A stretch of DNA of 64,000 bases from Nocardioides kongjuensis (GTDB lineage: Bacteria > Actinomycetota > Actinomycetes > Propionibacteriales > Nocardioidaceae), in the NCBI RefSeq assembly GCF_013409625.1, contig NZ_JACCBF010000001.1:2235001-2299000 (forward strand), in the 5' to 3' direction. The notes below the pieces were generated by a model. It had not been told where the DNA came from, ran no database searches, and saw only the letters and a program-made list of their open reading frames with translations. Both the position numbers and the translations under genes were made by a program. Below, piece by piece: positions 1 through 11,213 of the stretch (position 1 is its first letter; each line of letters begins with the position of its first letter).

Positions 1-313
1 CGACGAGCGCATCGACGTCCGCCCAGAACTGCACGACGTCGGGCGCGTGGGTCTGGGCACGGGCGGTCCAGAAGCCGCCGGCGTCGGGCAGGTTCCAGCG
101 CACCCACAGCACGATGGGCTGGTCGGCGAGGGCGAGCGGCGGGGAGACCTGCTCGTCGACGAGCGTGAGGCCGCGTGCGGCCGCGCCGACGGCGTAGCCG
201 GCGAGGAGCTCGCGCAGCCGCGGCAGGTCGGCGGCGAAGACCTCGAAGCGGTCCTGGACGACGATCGGGTCGGCGGTCGGGTGGGCGGTCGGGTCTGGGG
301 TCGGTGTGGTCAT
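1..313 (-). CDS. Hypothetical protein, C-terminus beyond the left edge
   Basis: The minus-strand frame opens with ATG at 313 and stays open to base 1, giving the first 104 codons of a longer protein. The N-terminus is Pro/Thr-rich (MTTPTPDPTAHPTADP), then a soluble, probably alpha/beta stretch containing VQDRFEVFAADLPRLRELL and IVLWVRWNLPDAGGF. No signal peptide or membrane helix is visible. It starts 10 bases after the stop of the quinone oxidoreductase on the same strand, so the two are probably co-transcribed. I do not recognise the family. Gene reality is supported by coding-like composition and spacing only. Confidence 0.6.
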   Translation of the reverse strand, partial: MTTPTPDPTAHPTADPIVVQDRFEVFAADLPRLRELLAGYAVGAAARGLTLVDEQVSPPLALADQPIVLWVRWNLPDAGGFWTARAQTHAPDVVQFWADVDALV

Positions 314-323
314 CTCGTCGCCC

Positions 324-1307
324 TCAGAGGTCCGCGACCTTGAGCACGATCTTGCCGCGCGTGTGGCCGGTCTGGATCGCCTCGTGGGCGGCGGCTGCCT
401 CGCGCAGGTCGAGCTCGCGGATCTCCGGGAGCCTCACCTCGCCGGACACGACCAGGCCGGCGATCGTGGCGAGCGCGGGCGCGCAGTCGATGTCGGTCAT
501 CATCGAGTAGACGCGCTCGATGCCGCGTCCGGCGGCCGCCGCGACGTCGGCGGGGATGTCGCCGTCGTCGACGAGGGTCGGGATGCTGACGAAGGCGCCG
601 CCGTCGCGGACCAGGTCGAGGCCGTGGGCCAGCGAGCTCGCGCCGGCGGTGTTGACGAGCAGGTCGAGGCCGTCGGGCGCCCACTCCTTGACCGCGGCGG
701 TGACGTCCTCGGTGACGTAGTCGATGACCCGATCGACGCCGAGCCCACGCAGGTAGGCGACGTTGCCGGTGCTGCAGGTCGCGGCCACCTCGGCGCCGGC
801 GGCGCGGGCGAACTGGACCGCGAAGCTGCCGAGACCGCCGGAGCCGCCGTGCACCAGCACCCGCTGGCCGGGCTGCACGCCCCCGTTGTGCTGCAGGGCC
901 TGCCACGCGGTGAGCGCAGCCACCGGCAGTGCTGCCGCCTCGGCGAAGCCCATCGCCTCGGGGACCGGTGCCACCCGGTCGACGTTCGCCACGACGTACT
1001 CCGCATAGCTGCCCTGGGCGCCCTGGCCGTGGTTGGTCGGCGTGACCACGCGGTCGCCGACGGCGAACCCGGTGACGCCCTCGCCGAGCGCATCGACCAC
1101 GCCGGCGGCGTCGAAGCCCAGCACGTACGGGAAGACGTAGGGACGGAAGGCGGCCAGCATGCCCTGCCGGTTCTTCCAGTCGGCGGGGTTCACCCCGGCG
1201 TACGCCACGCGCACCCGTACCTCGCCCGGCCCCGGCTCGGGGGTCTCGATCTCGCCGTACTGCAGGACCTCGGGCCCGCCCGTCTCGTTCATGATCATCG
1301 CGAACAT
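324..1307 (-). CDS. Zinc-independent MDR oxidoreductase (NADPH:quinone reductase-like)
   Basis: The product of 327 residues belongs to the medium-chain dehydrogenase/reductase superfamily, quinone oxidoreductase branch. The N-terminal GroES-like domain shows AYAGVNPADWKNRQG (about 35-49) and FDAAGVVDALGEGV (about 65-78). The cofactor domain has the glycine-rich turn GGSGGLG at 154-160, followed by FAVQFARAAGAEV. The structural-zinc cysteine cluster of alcohol dehydrogenases is absent, as expected for this branch. It likely transfers hydride from NADPH to quinones or enones in the cytoplasm; substrate unknown. The start at 1307 (MFAMIMNETGGPEV) is preferred over longer frames because homology-like sequence begins there; a second ATG at 1298 is also possible. 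It is divergent from the HNH gene. Confidence 0.88.
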   Translation of the reverse strand: MFAMIMNETGGPEVLQYGEIETPEPGPGEVRVRVAYAGVNPADWKNRQGMLAAFRPYVFPYVLGFDAAGVVDALGEGVTGFAVGDRVVTPTNHGQGAQGSYAEYVVANVDRVAPVPEAMGFAEAAALPVAALTAWQALQHNGGVQPGQRVLVHGGSGGLGSFAVQFARAAGAEVAATCSTGNVAYLRGLGVDRVIDYVTEDVTAAVKEWAPDGLDLLVNTAGASSLAHGLDLVRDGGAFVSIPTLVDDGDIPADVAAAAGRGIERVYSMMTDIDCAPALATIAGLVVSGEVRLPEIRELDLREAAAAHEAIQTGHTRGKIVLKVADL

Positions 1308-1560
1308 GGGCCGAGCGTGGCGCCGGTCACACCGCTCGCCGAGCGTGCTCCCGCTGAGCGGGACGCACCGGGGGCCCACCAAATCGGTGGAGTGCAGCAG
1401 CCGCGCCGACGTACCGTGGAGGAGTCGGACCTCGCGCAGAGGTCTCCTGCCCTTCACGCCTTCGTGGCCGAACGGAAATACGGACCCTGGACGATCCATC
1501 CGACAGGTGGCGTACGACCAAGCGGCCAGGCCGGCGAGCAGGAAGGGGGTGACGGCAGCC
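1308..1560. promoter_or_regulatory. Divergent intergenic region, oxidoreductase / HNH
   Basis: These 253 bases separate two divergent genes and must hold both promoters. A purine-rich ribosome site (AGGAAGGGGG) lies about 10 bases before the HNH start. Two short inverted repeats are present: TCCCGCT-g-AGCGGGA near 1350 and CCACC-aaatc-GGTGG near 1380. Either could be an operator. I cannot assign -35/-10 boxes with confidence. Confidence 0.4.
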
Positions 1561-2001
1561 ATGACGACCGTGATGCTGCTCAACGCCTCCTACGAGCCGC
1601 TCGGCACGGTGACCTTCCAGCACGCCGTGCGGATGCTGTTCCGCGAGGTGGCCACCGTCGAGGAGGCGCACGACGACCGGATGATCGGGCCGCACCCGTG
1701 GCCGCGGGTGATCCGGCTGGTGCGCTACGTCGCCGCGAAGTGGATGTACCGCCCCGCGGCGTACTCCCGCAGCAACGTGCTCAAGCGCGACCGGCACCGG
1801 TGCGCCTACTGCGGCTCGTACGCCACGACCATCGACCACGTGCTCCCGCAGAGTCGCGGCGGTGGGTGGACGTGGCTGAACACGGTCGCTGCGTGCAGCC
1901 CGTGCAACGGCCGCAAGGCCAACCGCACCCCTGCCGAGGCCGGCATGCGGCTGCGACTCGACCCGTTCGTGCCGACGCGGGCACAGCTCGCCGTCGCCTG
2001 A
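1561..2001 (+). CDS. HNH endonuclease family protein
   Basis: The 146-residue protein carries a classical zinc-stabilised HNH nuclease fold in its C-terminal half. Two CxxC pairs (C81/C84 and C112/C115) flank the catalytic DH pair (D92, H93), with asparagine in WLNTVAACSPCNGRK. The N-terminal 70 residues begin MLLNASYEPLGTVTF, typical of the stand-alone actinobacterial HNH proteins often found as single genes. It probably nicks or cleaves DNA, but the physiological role of this branch is not established. The ATG at 1561 is chosen because the conserved N-terminus starts there and a strong ribosome site precedes it; the open frame extends further upstream without recognisable sequence. Confidence 0.88.
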   Translation: MTTVMLLNASYEPLGTVTFQHAVRMLFREVATVEEAHDDRMIGPHPWPRVIRLVRYVAAKWMYRPAAYSRSNVLKRDRHRCAYCGSYATTIDHVLPQSRGGGWTWLNTVAACSPCNGRKANRTPAEAGMRLRLDPFVPTRAQLAVA

Positions 2002-2026
2002 GCCCCTGCGCCCCTAGAGTTCGGAC

Positions 2027-2716
2027 GTGCGCACGTCCACCAAGCTCAAGCTCGCCTATGTCGCCCTCGCCGCGGCCGACACCGCACTGGCGGGGTCGAG
2101 CCGTCGGTGGGCGCACCAGGTCCGCCACGTCACCAAGCCGCTGCTGCTGCCGACGCTGGGCTCTGCGCTCGCGACCGATCCGCGGGCGGCACGCTCGCCG
2201 CTGCGAGCCTCGACGCTGGCCGCCCAGGTCGGCGGCTGGGGCGGCGACGTGCTGCTGCTCGGCGAGGGCGAACGGGCGTTCGCGGCCGGTGCGACGTCGT
2301 TCGGGGTCGGCCATCTGGCCTACGTCACGGGCTTCCTGCGCCACCGCGACCGTCGTACGCCGATCACGGCGAGCCGCACCGCCCGGGTCATCGGCGGCCT
2401 GTGGGCTGCCAGCGGCCCGGTCGTCGCGGCGAGGGCAGCGACCCGGGAGCCCCGGCTGGGGGCGACCCTGCTGGGCTACTCCGGACTGCTGGCCGCGATG
2501 GCGGCCACCGCCTCCCACCTCGACCCGGCGCTGCCGCGCGACGCCCGGCTGCTCACCGCCGCGGGTGGGGCGATGTTCCTGGCCTCCGACGCGGTCCTCG
2601 GCGCCCGGACCTTCCTGCTCCCCAACGCGCCCGAGCGCCTCGAGTCGGTCGTGATGGCGACCTACACCGGCGCCCAGCTGCTCCTCGCCGAGGGAGCTGC
2701 TCGCGCCGGTCGCTGA
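2027..2716 (+). CDS. YhhN family lysoplasmalogenase-like membrane protein
   Basis: The 229-residue protein is predicted to have about eight short membrane helices. It shows YhhN family signatures: HVTKPLLLPTLGSA near the N-terminus, GGDVLLLGEGERAF in the middle, GGAMFLASDAVLGARTFL and a final VMATYTGAQLLLAEG. Characterised members (TMEM86, YhhN) hydrolyse the vinyl-ether bond of lysoplasmalogens at the membrane. Whether a bacterium without plasmalogens uses this activity is unclear. The start is GTG at 2027, 25 bases after the HNH stop, so the two may share a transcript. A hairpin follows the gene. Confidence 0.8.
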   Translation: MRTSTKLKLAYVALAAADTALAGSSRRWAHQVRHVTKPLLLPTLGSALATDPRAARSPLRASTLAAQVGGWGGDVLLLGEGERAFAAGATSFGVGHLAYVTGFLRHRDRRTPITASRTARVIGGLWAASGPVVAARAATREPRLGATLLGYSGLLAAMAATASHLDPALPRDARLLTAAGGAMFLASDAVLGARTFLLPNAPERLESVVMATYTGAQLLLAEGAARAGR

Positions 2717-2801
2717 CCCGATCCGGGCACGCGACACGGCCGGGGCGCCGCCCGCTCGGCTGACCGTGGACCTCTGAGTCCGGTCCCCCACCGGCGGATG
2801 G

Positions 2802-2826
2802 CCCCTCGAACCGTCCGGTCGAGGGG
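2802..2826 (+). terminator. Hairpin after the YhhN gene, terminator-like
   Basis: CCCCTCGA (2802-2809) pairs with TCGAGGGG (2819-2826) around a 9-base loop that itself contains CCG/CGG. It lies between the YhhN stop and the sialidase-like gene, in the right place to end the upstream transcript. There is no T-tract. Confidence 0.5.
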
Positions 2827-2894
2827 TTGTCGTGCCCTGCCCCCGGGTGCATGCTGGCGGAACGGACCGGGAAATCTCTCCACGGAGGCAACCG

Positions 2895-4637
2895 ATGTCT
2901 GTCAGACGCTTCGCCACCACGACGCTCGCCGCCGCGGTCCTCTGCTTCTCCGCTGTCGCCGGCGCGGCCGCCGTCGGCTCACCGGTCGAGGTGCCGGCCA
3001 CCGGCAGCCCGGTCGGGCCGTTCTCGCAGAACAAGCAGAACGAGCCCGCGGTCGCCGTCGACGCCCACCAGCCCGACGTGATGGCCGCCGGCGCCAACGA
3101 CGAGATCGACATGGAGGCCTGTGCCGCGGGCGACCCGAGCACCTGCCCGTTCACCGACGGTGTCGGCGTCTCCGGCATCTACTTCTCCATGAACGGCGGC
3201 GACTCCTGGGTCCAGCCGACCTACACCGGCCTGTCCGCCCGCTCCTGCACGGGCCCGGCCCCGTGCACGCCGACCACCGGCCCGATCGGCACGCTGCCCT
3301 GGTACGCCGAGGCAGGCATCGTGTCCGACGGTGACCCCGCGCTCGCGTTCGGCCCGCGCCCCGGCGCCGACGGCCGGTTCTCGTGGGACAACGGCTCGCG
3401 CCTCTACTACGCCAACCTGACCTCGCCCGTCGGTGGGGCGCCGCACAGCGACGTCTTCCGCGGCTTCGAGGCCATCGCCGTGTCGTACGTCGACGACGTC
3501 GCCGCTGCGGCCGCCGGCTCGAAGGAGGCGTGGAGCCGCCCGGTGCTGGTCTCGCAGCAGTCGACGACGACCTTCTCCGACAAGGAGCAGGTGTGGGCCG
3601 ACAACGCGTCGAGCAGCCCCTACTTCGGCTCGGTCTACGTGTGCTGGGCGTCGTTCCGCAGCAACAGCCACGGCCAGGCACTGCCGACACCGCTGACGGT
3701 CGCGCGCTCGAGCGACGGCGGCACGACGTGGACGACCCGTCAGGTCAGCCCGGCGACCGACAACGGCATCAGCTCGCAGCCCGACGGCTGCACGGTGCGG
3801 ACCGACAGCCACGGCACCGTCTACGTGTTCGGGATCGGCAAGCGCAAGGCCCAGACCCAGCAGCTGATGTACCGCTCGACCGACGGCGGCGCGCACTTCA
3901 CCGGCCCGACGCCGGTCGCCGCCGCGGTGCAGCCCGGCACGTTCGACCCGGTCCTCGGCCGGCCGAACATGGACGGCATCGCCGGTGCGCGCGTGGACCT
4001 CGCCGCCGGTGCGAGCGTCGACATCGCCAACGGCGCGCCGTCCGGCGCGGACGCGACCGACCAGATCCTGATGACGTGGGCCGACGCCGCCAGCGGCGCG
4101 AACCACGAGCAGGTGCTGGCCACGACGTCCCGCAACGGCGGCGCCACGTGGTCGGCACCGGCCGTCGTACCGCTGCCCGGCGGCGACCGGCCGGTCTACA
4201 CCGCGCCCGCCCTGTCCCCGGACGGGACGGACGCCTACCTGACGGTCAACGCGTTCACCACGCCGTACCGCACCGACACCACCTCGCCGCGTGGCCTGGT
4301 CGGTCAGGTGCTGCACGCCGACGTCGGCCCGACCGGTGTCCTCGGCCCGTGGAGCGTGCTGGTCCGCGGCGCCGTCGGCGACCCGCGCGGCACGTCGCAG
4401 AACGGCCTGACGGCGGAGTTCCTCGGCGACTACGTCTACACCGCCGCGACCCGCGACGGAGCGGTGGGCGTCTGGAACGACGCCTCCCACGCGGCCGACT
4501 GCCCCGCCATCGACGCCTACCGGGCGTCGCTCTACAGCGCGACTCCGCAACCGGCCCCGGACGTGCAGGCCAGCTGCCCGACGGCGTTCGGCAACAGCGA
4601 CATCCACGGCGCCGCCGTCACCGACCCGACGCCCTGA
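2895..4637 (+). CDS. Secreted BNR/Asp-box repeat protein (exo-sialidase-like)
   Basis: The 580-residue protein starts with a clear Sec signal peptide (MSVRRFATTTLAAAVLCFSAVAGAAAV, cleavage near residue 25-28). It contains Asp-box-like turns of a beta-propeller: NGGDSW near residue 98, SDGGTTW near 272, TDGGAHF near 327 and NGGATW near 411. The fold matches the sialidase/BNR superfamily. I do not see the arginine triad or FRIP motif needed to call a true sialidase, so the substrate is open; it may bind or cleave surface or host glycans. The ATG at 2895 is supported by GGAGG at 2885-2889. A strong hairpin terminator lies 18 bases after the stop. Confidence 0.8.
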   Translation: MSVRRFATTTLAAAVLCFSAVAGAAAVGSPVEVPATGSPVGPFSQNKQNEPAVAVDAHQPDVMAAGANDEIDMEACAAGDPSTCPFTDGVGVSGIYFSMNGGDSWVQPTYTGLSARSCTGPAPCTPTTGPIGTLPWYAEAGIVSDGDPALAFGPRPGADGRFSWDNGSRLYYANLTSPVGGAPHSDVFRGFEAIAVSYVDDVAAAAAGSKEAWSRPVLVSQQSTTTFSDKEQVWADNASSSPYFGSVYVCWASFRSNSHGQALPTPLTVARSSDGGTTWTTRQVSPATDNGISSQPDGCTVRTDSHGTVYVFGIGKRKAQTQQLMYRSTDGGAHFTGPTPVAAAVQPGTFDPVLGRPNMDGIAGARVDLAAGASVDIANGAPSGADATDQILMTWADAASGANHEQVLATTSRNGGATWSAPAVVPLPGGDRPVYTAPALSPDGTDAYLTVNAFTTPYRTDTTSPRGLVGQVLHADVGPTGVLGPWSVLVRGAVGDPRGTSQNGLTAEFLGDYVYTAATRDGAVGVWNDASHAADCPAIDAYRASLYSATPQPAPDVQASCPTAFGNSDIHGAAVTDPTP

Positions 4638-4655
4638 CCTCCCCGGGGCGCGGCC

Positions 4656-4693
4656 GGCGCCGCGGTGTCTGGGATGCCAGACACCGCGGCGCC
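4656..4693 (+). terminator. Perfect 17-bp stem-loop terminator
   Basis: GGCGCCGCGGTGTCTGG (4656-4672) and its exact reverse complement (4677-4693) enclose a GATG loop. The stem starts 18 bases after the stop of the BNR-repeat gene. It lacks a U-tract, which is common for actinobacterial terminators. Confidence 0.85.
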
Positions 4694-5309
4694 CTCGGCG
4701 GTTCCACCGCGCGCCGGGATCGGGTGGACTGGAGGCGATGAGCACCGAGACGAGCACGACGATCACCCGCGCCGCCGACCTGAAGCAGGTCCCGTGGCGC
4801 AACGGCCAGGGCATGACCACCGAGATCGCGCTCGGCGGCTCCCCTGACGACTTCACCTGGCGGGTCAGCCTCGCCGAGGTCGCCCAGAGCGGCGACTTCT
4901 CGGCGTTCCCGGGCATCGACCGGATCATCGTACTCATCGAGGGCCCCTCGATGAGGCTGCAGCTGCCCGGCCACACCCAGGTGCTGCGCACCGACGAGCC
5001 GTTCGCCTTCGACGGCGGCGTGCCCGTGCAGTGCACCGTCGATCAGCCCACCCGTGACCTCAACGTGATGACCCGCCGCGGCGCCGCGCGGGCCACGCTG
5101 GACGTGTTGGTGCTCGTCGCGGGCGCACCACCACTCGTCGTACCGGCTTCGGGGACGGTGGTCCTGGTCGTGCTGGAGGGCCAGGTCCGGCTGGCCGACG
5201 GGGACACCGACCTGCAGCAGGGCGACGTCGTCGTGACGGAGGAGCAGGTGGGCCTGACGGGTGGGGGCCGGGTGGCGGTCGCGCGGATCCTGCCGGGTCC
5301 GGCCGGTGA

Positions 5310-8409
<3,100 letters not shown>

Positions 8410-8426
8410 CGCTGCGGTGCACGTCA

Positions 8427-8457
8427 CGGAGGGGCCGGGACTATCCCGGCCCCTCCG
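8427..8457 (+). terminator. Perfect 14-bp stem-loop terminator
   Basis: CGGAGGGGCCGGGA (8427-8440) pairs exactly with TCCCGGCCCCTCCG (8444-8457) around a 3-base loop, 18 bases after the cholesterol oxidase stop. Confidence 0.85.
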
Positions 8458-8471
8458 CTGGTTCAGCGACC

Positions 8472-8708
8472 ATGCCCGAGCTCGTCGTCCCCCCTGCGTC
8501 GCGACACCAGAACGCGCTGATGATCTGGCTGGCGGTCTTCCCGACGCTCACCGTGCTGAACCTGCTCCTCGGCGGCTGGCTCGGCCACCTGCCGGTCGTG
8601 CTGCGCACCTTCGTGCTCGCCTCGATCGCAGTGCCGATCGTCGTGTACGTCGTCGTGCCGCGGCTGCACCGGGCCCGCGCCCGGATCCTGCGCTCGCGCC
8701 TGGGCTGA
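8472..8708 (+). CDS. Small two-helix membrane protein
   Basis: The 78-residue protein has two predicted membrane helices (about LMIWLAVFPTLTVLNLLLGGW and VVLRTFVLASIAVPIVVYVV) and a basic C-terminal tail (RLHRARARILRSRLG), so the tail is likely cytoplasmic. Small proteins of this shape are widespread in actinobacteria and often labelled conserved hypothetical. The start at 8472 follows the terminator closely, so its promoter must overlap the hairpin region or transcription reads through. It precedes the PE-POL gene by 37 bases and may share its transcript. Confidence 0.65.
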   Translation: MPELVVPPASRHQNALMIWLAVFPTLTVLNLLLGGWLGHLPVVLRTFVLASIAVPIVVYVVVPRLHRARARILRSRLG

Positions 8709-8745
8709 GCCGCATGGATGCGGCCGCCGCGGGCACCACGCCAGC

Positions 8746-10311
8746 ATGGGCGACCTGCTCGAGAGGTATCGGCGCAAGCGCGACTTCACCCGCACCCCGG
8801 AGCCGGCGGGCGCCGTCGGCGAGCAGCCGGCCGGCGCGCGGTTCGTCGTCCAGCGGCACCGCGCCAGCCGGCTCCACTACGACCTGAGGTTCGAGATCGA
8901 CGGCGTCCTGGTGAGCTGGGCGGTGCCGAAGGGCCCGACCCTCGACCCGGGGGCGCGCCGCCTGGCGGTGCACGTCGAGGACCACCCGATCGAGTACCTG
9001 CACTTCGAGGGCGTCATCCCCTCGGGACAGTACGGCGGCGGGGACGTCATCGTGTGGGACACCGGCACGTGGGAGCCGGTGAGGACCGACGACCCGCGGG
9101 CCGCCGTACGCGACGGCGAGCTGCACGCCGAGGTCCACGGGCACAAGCTGCGGGGCCGGCTGGTCCTGGTCCGCACGGGCGCCGAGGGTGATCGCGAGTC
9201 CTGGATGCTGCTTCACAAGCGCGACGCGCACGCCGTCGACGGCTGGAACCCCGAGGAGCACCCACGCTCGGTGCTCACGGGCCGCACCAACGACGACGTG
9301 GCCGCCGACCCCGACCGCCGCTGGCGATCCGGCGCACCGGCGGCCGAGGCGGAGGAGGTCCTCCTGCCCGACCCGCTGCCGGACGAGGCCGTCGCGTCGC
9401 TCGAGGACCTCGGGCGCGAGGGGACGTGGGAGGTGTTCGGACGACGGTTGAAGCTCACCAACCTCGACAAGGTGCTCTTCCCCGGCGAGCCACCGGTCAC
9501 GAAGCGCGAGCTGCTCGCCTACACCGCGCGGATCGCGCCGGTCGCGATCCCCTACCTGCGCGGCCGGCCGCTCAACCTGCACCGCTACCCGGACGGGGCC
9601 GACGCGAAGGGCTTCTGGCACAAGCAGCGCCCCGACCACGCGCCCGACTGGCTGGGCGCCTGGGACAACCCGGAGGCCGATCCCGGCGAGACCACGACGT
9701 ACGTCGTCGCGGACGAGCCGGCCGCTCTGGTCTGGGCAGCCAACTTCGGCGCCCTCGAGTGGCACCCGTGGACGTCACTGGCGACCGCGCCGCACGAGCC
9801 GACGTACGCGCTCGTCGACATCGACCCGGGCGAGCGGACCACGTGGGAGGAGGTGCTGACCCTGGCCCGGCTGCACCGCACCGCCCTCGACCACCTCGGC
9901 GTGCTGGCGCGCCCGAAGGTCACCGGCCGCCGGGGCATCCAGGTGTGGATCCCCGTCGTGCCGGGCTACACCTTCGACGACACCCGGGCCTGGGTCGAGC
10001 AGCTCTCCCGCACGGTCGGGAAGGTGCTGCCCGACCTGGTCAGCTGGAAGTGGGAGGTCCGCGCCCGCAAGGGCAGGGCACGACTGGACTACACGCAGAA
10101 CGCGATCAACAAGACCCTGGTCGCGCCGTACTCGCCACGCCCGGCGCCCGGCGCACCCGTCTCGGTGCCGATCGGCTGGGGCGAGCTCGACGATCCCGGC
10201 CTGCGGCCGGACCGCTGGACCATCCGGACCGTCCTCGACCGTCTCGCCTCGCGCGGCGACCCGTTCCAGGCCCTGCTCGACGCGGGGCAGGAGCTGCCCG
10301 AGATCACCTGA
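8746..10311 (+). CDS. ligD: LigD-like PE-POL fusion without a ligase domain
   Basis: The 521-residue protein joins two of the three LigD modules of bacterial non-homologous end joining. The 3'-phosphoesterase domain (about 30-190) keeps the metal/catalytic set H38, H44, D46, R48 and H80 with the spacing known from Pseudomonas LigD. The C-terminal part (about 230-515) is the archaeo-eukaryotic primase-type polymerase domain, with catalytic D358 and D360 in LVDIDPGE. No nucleotidyltransferase KxDG ligase motif is present; a separate ATP-dependent ligase and Ku would be needed elsewhere. It probably trims and fills 3' ends at double-strand breaks. Frame and length are intact, so this is an architecture rather than a truncation. 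Confidence 0.92.
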   Translation: MGDLLERYRRKRDFTRTPEPAGAVGEQPAGARFVVQRHRASRLHYDLRFEIDGVLVSWAVPKGPTLDPGARRLAVHVEDHPIEYLHFEGVIPSGQYGGGDVIVWDTGTWEPVRTDDPRAAVRDGELHAEVHGHKLRGRLVLVRTGAEGDRESWMLLHKRDAHAVDGWNPEEHPRSVLTGRTNDDVAADPDRRWRSGAPAAEAEEVLLPDPLPDEAVASLEDLGREGTWEVFGRRLKLTNLDKVLFPGEPPVTKRELLAYTARIAPVAIPYLRGRPLNLHRYPDGADAKGFWHKQRPDHAPDWLGAWDNPEADPGETTTYVVADEPAALVWAANFGALEWHPWTSLATAPHEPTYALVDIDPGERTTWEEVLTLARLHRTALDHLGVLARPKVTGRRGIQVWIPVVPGYTFDDTRAWVEQLSRTVGKVLPDLVSWKWEVRARKGRARLDYTQNAINKTLVAPYSPRPAPGAPVSVPIGWGELDDPGLRPDRWTIRTVLDRLASRGDPFQALLDAGQELPEIT

Positions 10312-10377
10312 GCAGGCGGACGGGTGGTCCTGCGCGCCGCGGGTACCGACGGTGCGTTGGAGAGGAGGTACGCCGAC

Positions 10378-10515
10378 ATGCTGATCGCCATCATCGTCGT
10401 GGTCGCGGTCCTGATGGTCGCCGCCACCATCTGGTGGCTGCGCGAGCTGCGGAAGGGGCCGGTGATCGAGTCGCCGGACTCGACCCTCAGGGAAGCCCAG
10501 CACCGCGAGGGCTGA
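10378..10515 (+). CDS. 45-residue single-helix membrane protein
   Basis: A strong ribosome site (GGAGAGGAGG, 10359-10368) precedes ATG 10378. The product has one membrane helix (MLIAIIVVVAVLMVAATIWW) and a charged cytoplasmic tail. It lies 66 bases after the PE-POL gene on the same strand and ends 6 bases before the convergent DUF202 gene. Role unknown. Confidence 0.6.
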   Translation: MLIAIIVVVAVLMVAATIWWLRELRKGPVIESPDSTLREAQHREG

Positions 10516-10521
10516 AGGCCC

Positions 10522-10854
10522 TCAGGCCACCACCAGCACGAGTGCGCCCAGGCCGGACAGGCCGGCGAGCGCAGCCACGGCCCCCGGGAGCCGACCGTCG
10601 AGGTCGCGTCGCAGGTCGCCGCCGGGCCGGCGGCGGGGATGCCGGCGGGCCACCGCGGCCAGGGCGGCCGTCGCGACGAGCAGCCCGGCGGCGATCACGG
10701 TCACCGCGAGCACGCCGTCGACCGCGCCCAGCACCCGGGCCTCGACGAGCACCACGCCCAGCAGCGACAGCACGCTGCGCGACCACGCGAGCCGGGTCCG
10801 CTCGGTCTGCGTGCCCTGCTCTGTGGCCTGCTCGACGCCGGTGGGCCGCGTCAC
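10522..10854 (-). CDS. DUF202 family membrane protein (distal copy)
   Basis: The 110-residue protein contains the DUF202 signature TERTRLAWSRSVLSLLGVVL and three predicted helices with a basic loop (RRHPRRRPGGDLRRD). Its GTG start overlaps the stop of the upstream DUF202 gene in a GTGA, so translation is probably coupled. DUF202 proteins (YidH/YidG type) are small inner-membrane proteins of unknown function that often occur as unequal tandem pairs, as here. Confidence 0.82.
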   Translation of the reverse strand: MTRPTGVEQATEQGTQTERTRLAWSRSVLSLLGVVLVEARVLGAVDGVLAVTVIAAGLLVATAALAAVARRHPRRRPGGDLRRDLDGRLPGAVAALAGLSGLGALVLVVA

Positions 10855-11213
10855 GACGCACCGAGCGTCAGCGCGACGAGCACCAGTCCCCCGGCGGCGA
10901 CCAGCACCGCGAGCGCGATCCCGAGCGGCAGGCCGGGCAACGGCCGGGCCTCGCGCAACGCCCGCTCGTTGGCCATCCAGCGCAGCCAGGCGAGGCCGCA
11001 ACCCACGACGCCGGCGAGGATCAGGCAGGCGGCGACCCAGCGGCGCGGCGCCTCGGGCAGCGCGCTGGCGAGCGAGTCGAGCGCGACGCCGGCAGCCATC
11101 AGGGCGAGTGCCGTGCGGATCCATGCCAGGAAGGTCCGCTCGTTGGCGAAGGTGAACCGCGGGTCCGGCTCGGCCCCGAGGTCGTAGACGCTGCGCGGGC
11201 GCCGCACGGTCAC
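10851..11213 (-). CDS. YidH-like DUF202 family membrane protein (proximal copy)
   Basis: The 120-residue protein has the conserved motif FTFANERTFLAWIRTALALMAAGVAL split over residues about 21-45, then two further helices. This is the YidH branch of DUF202, with the ANERTFLAW core. It starts with GTG at 11213, overlapping the LysR stop by 4 bases (GTGA), and in turn overlaps the second DUF202 gene. The three genes form one translationally coupled unit. Function is unknown; the pair probably forms a hetero-oligomer in the membrane. Confidence 0.85.
   Translation of the reverse strand: MTVRRPRSVYDLGAEPDPRFTFANERTFLAWIRTALALMAAGVALDSLASALPEAPRRWVAACLILAGVVGCGLAWLRWMANERALREARPLPGLPLGIALAVLVAAGGLVLVALTLGAS

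Noticed and set aside
2895..4637. A confident sialidase assignment
   Set aside because: Asp boxes are present, but the FRIP motif and arginine triad are not recognisable, so only a BNR-propeller exoprotein is claimed.
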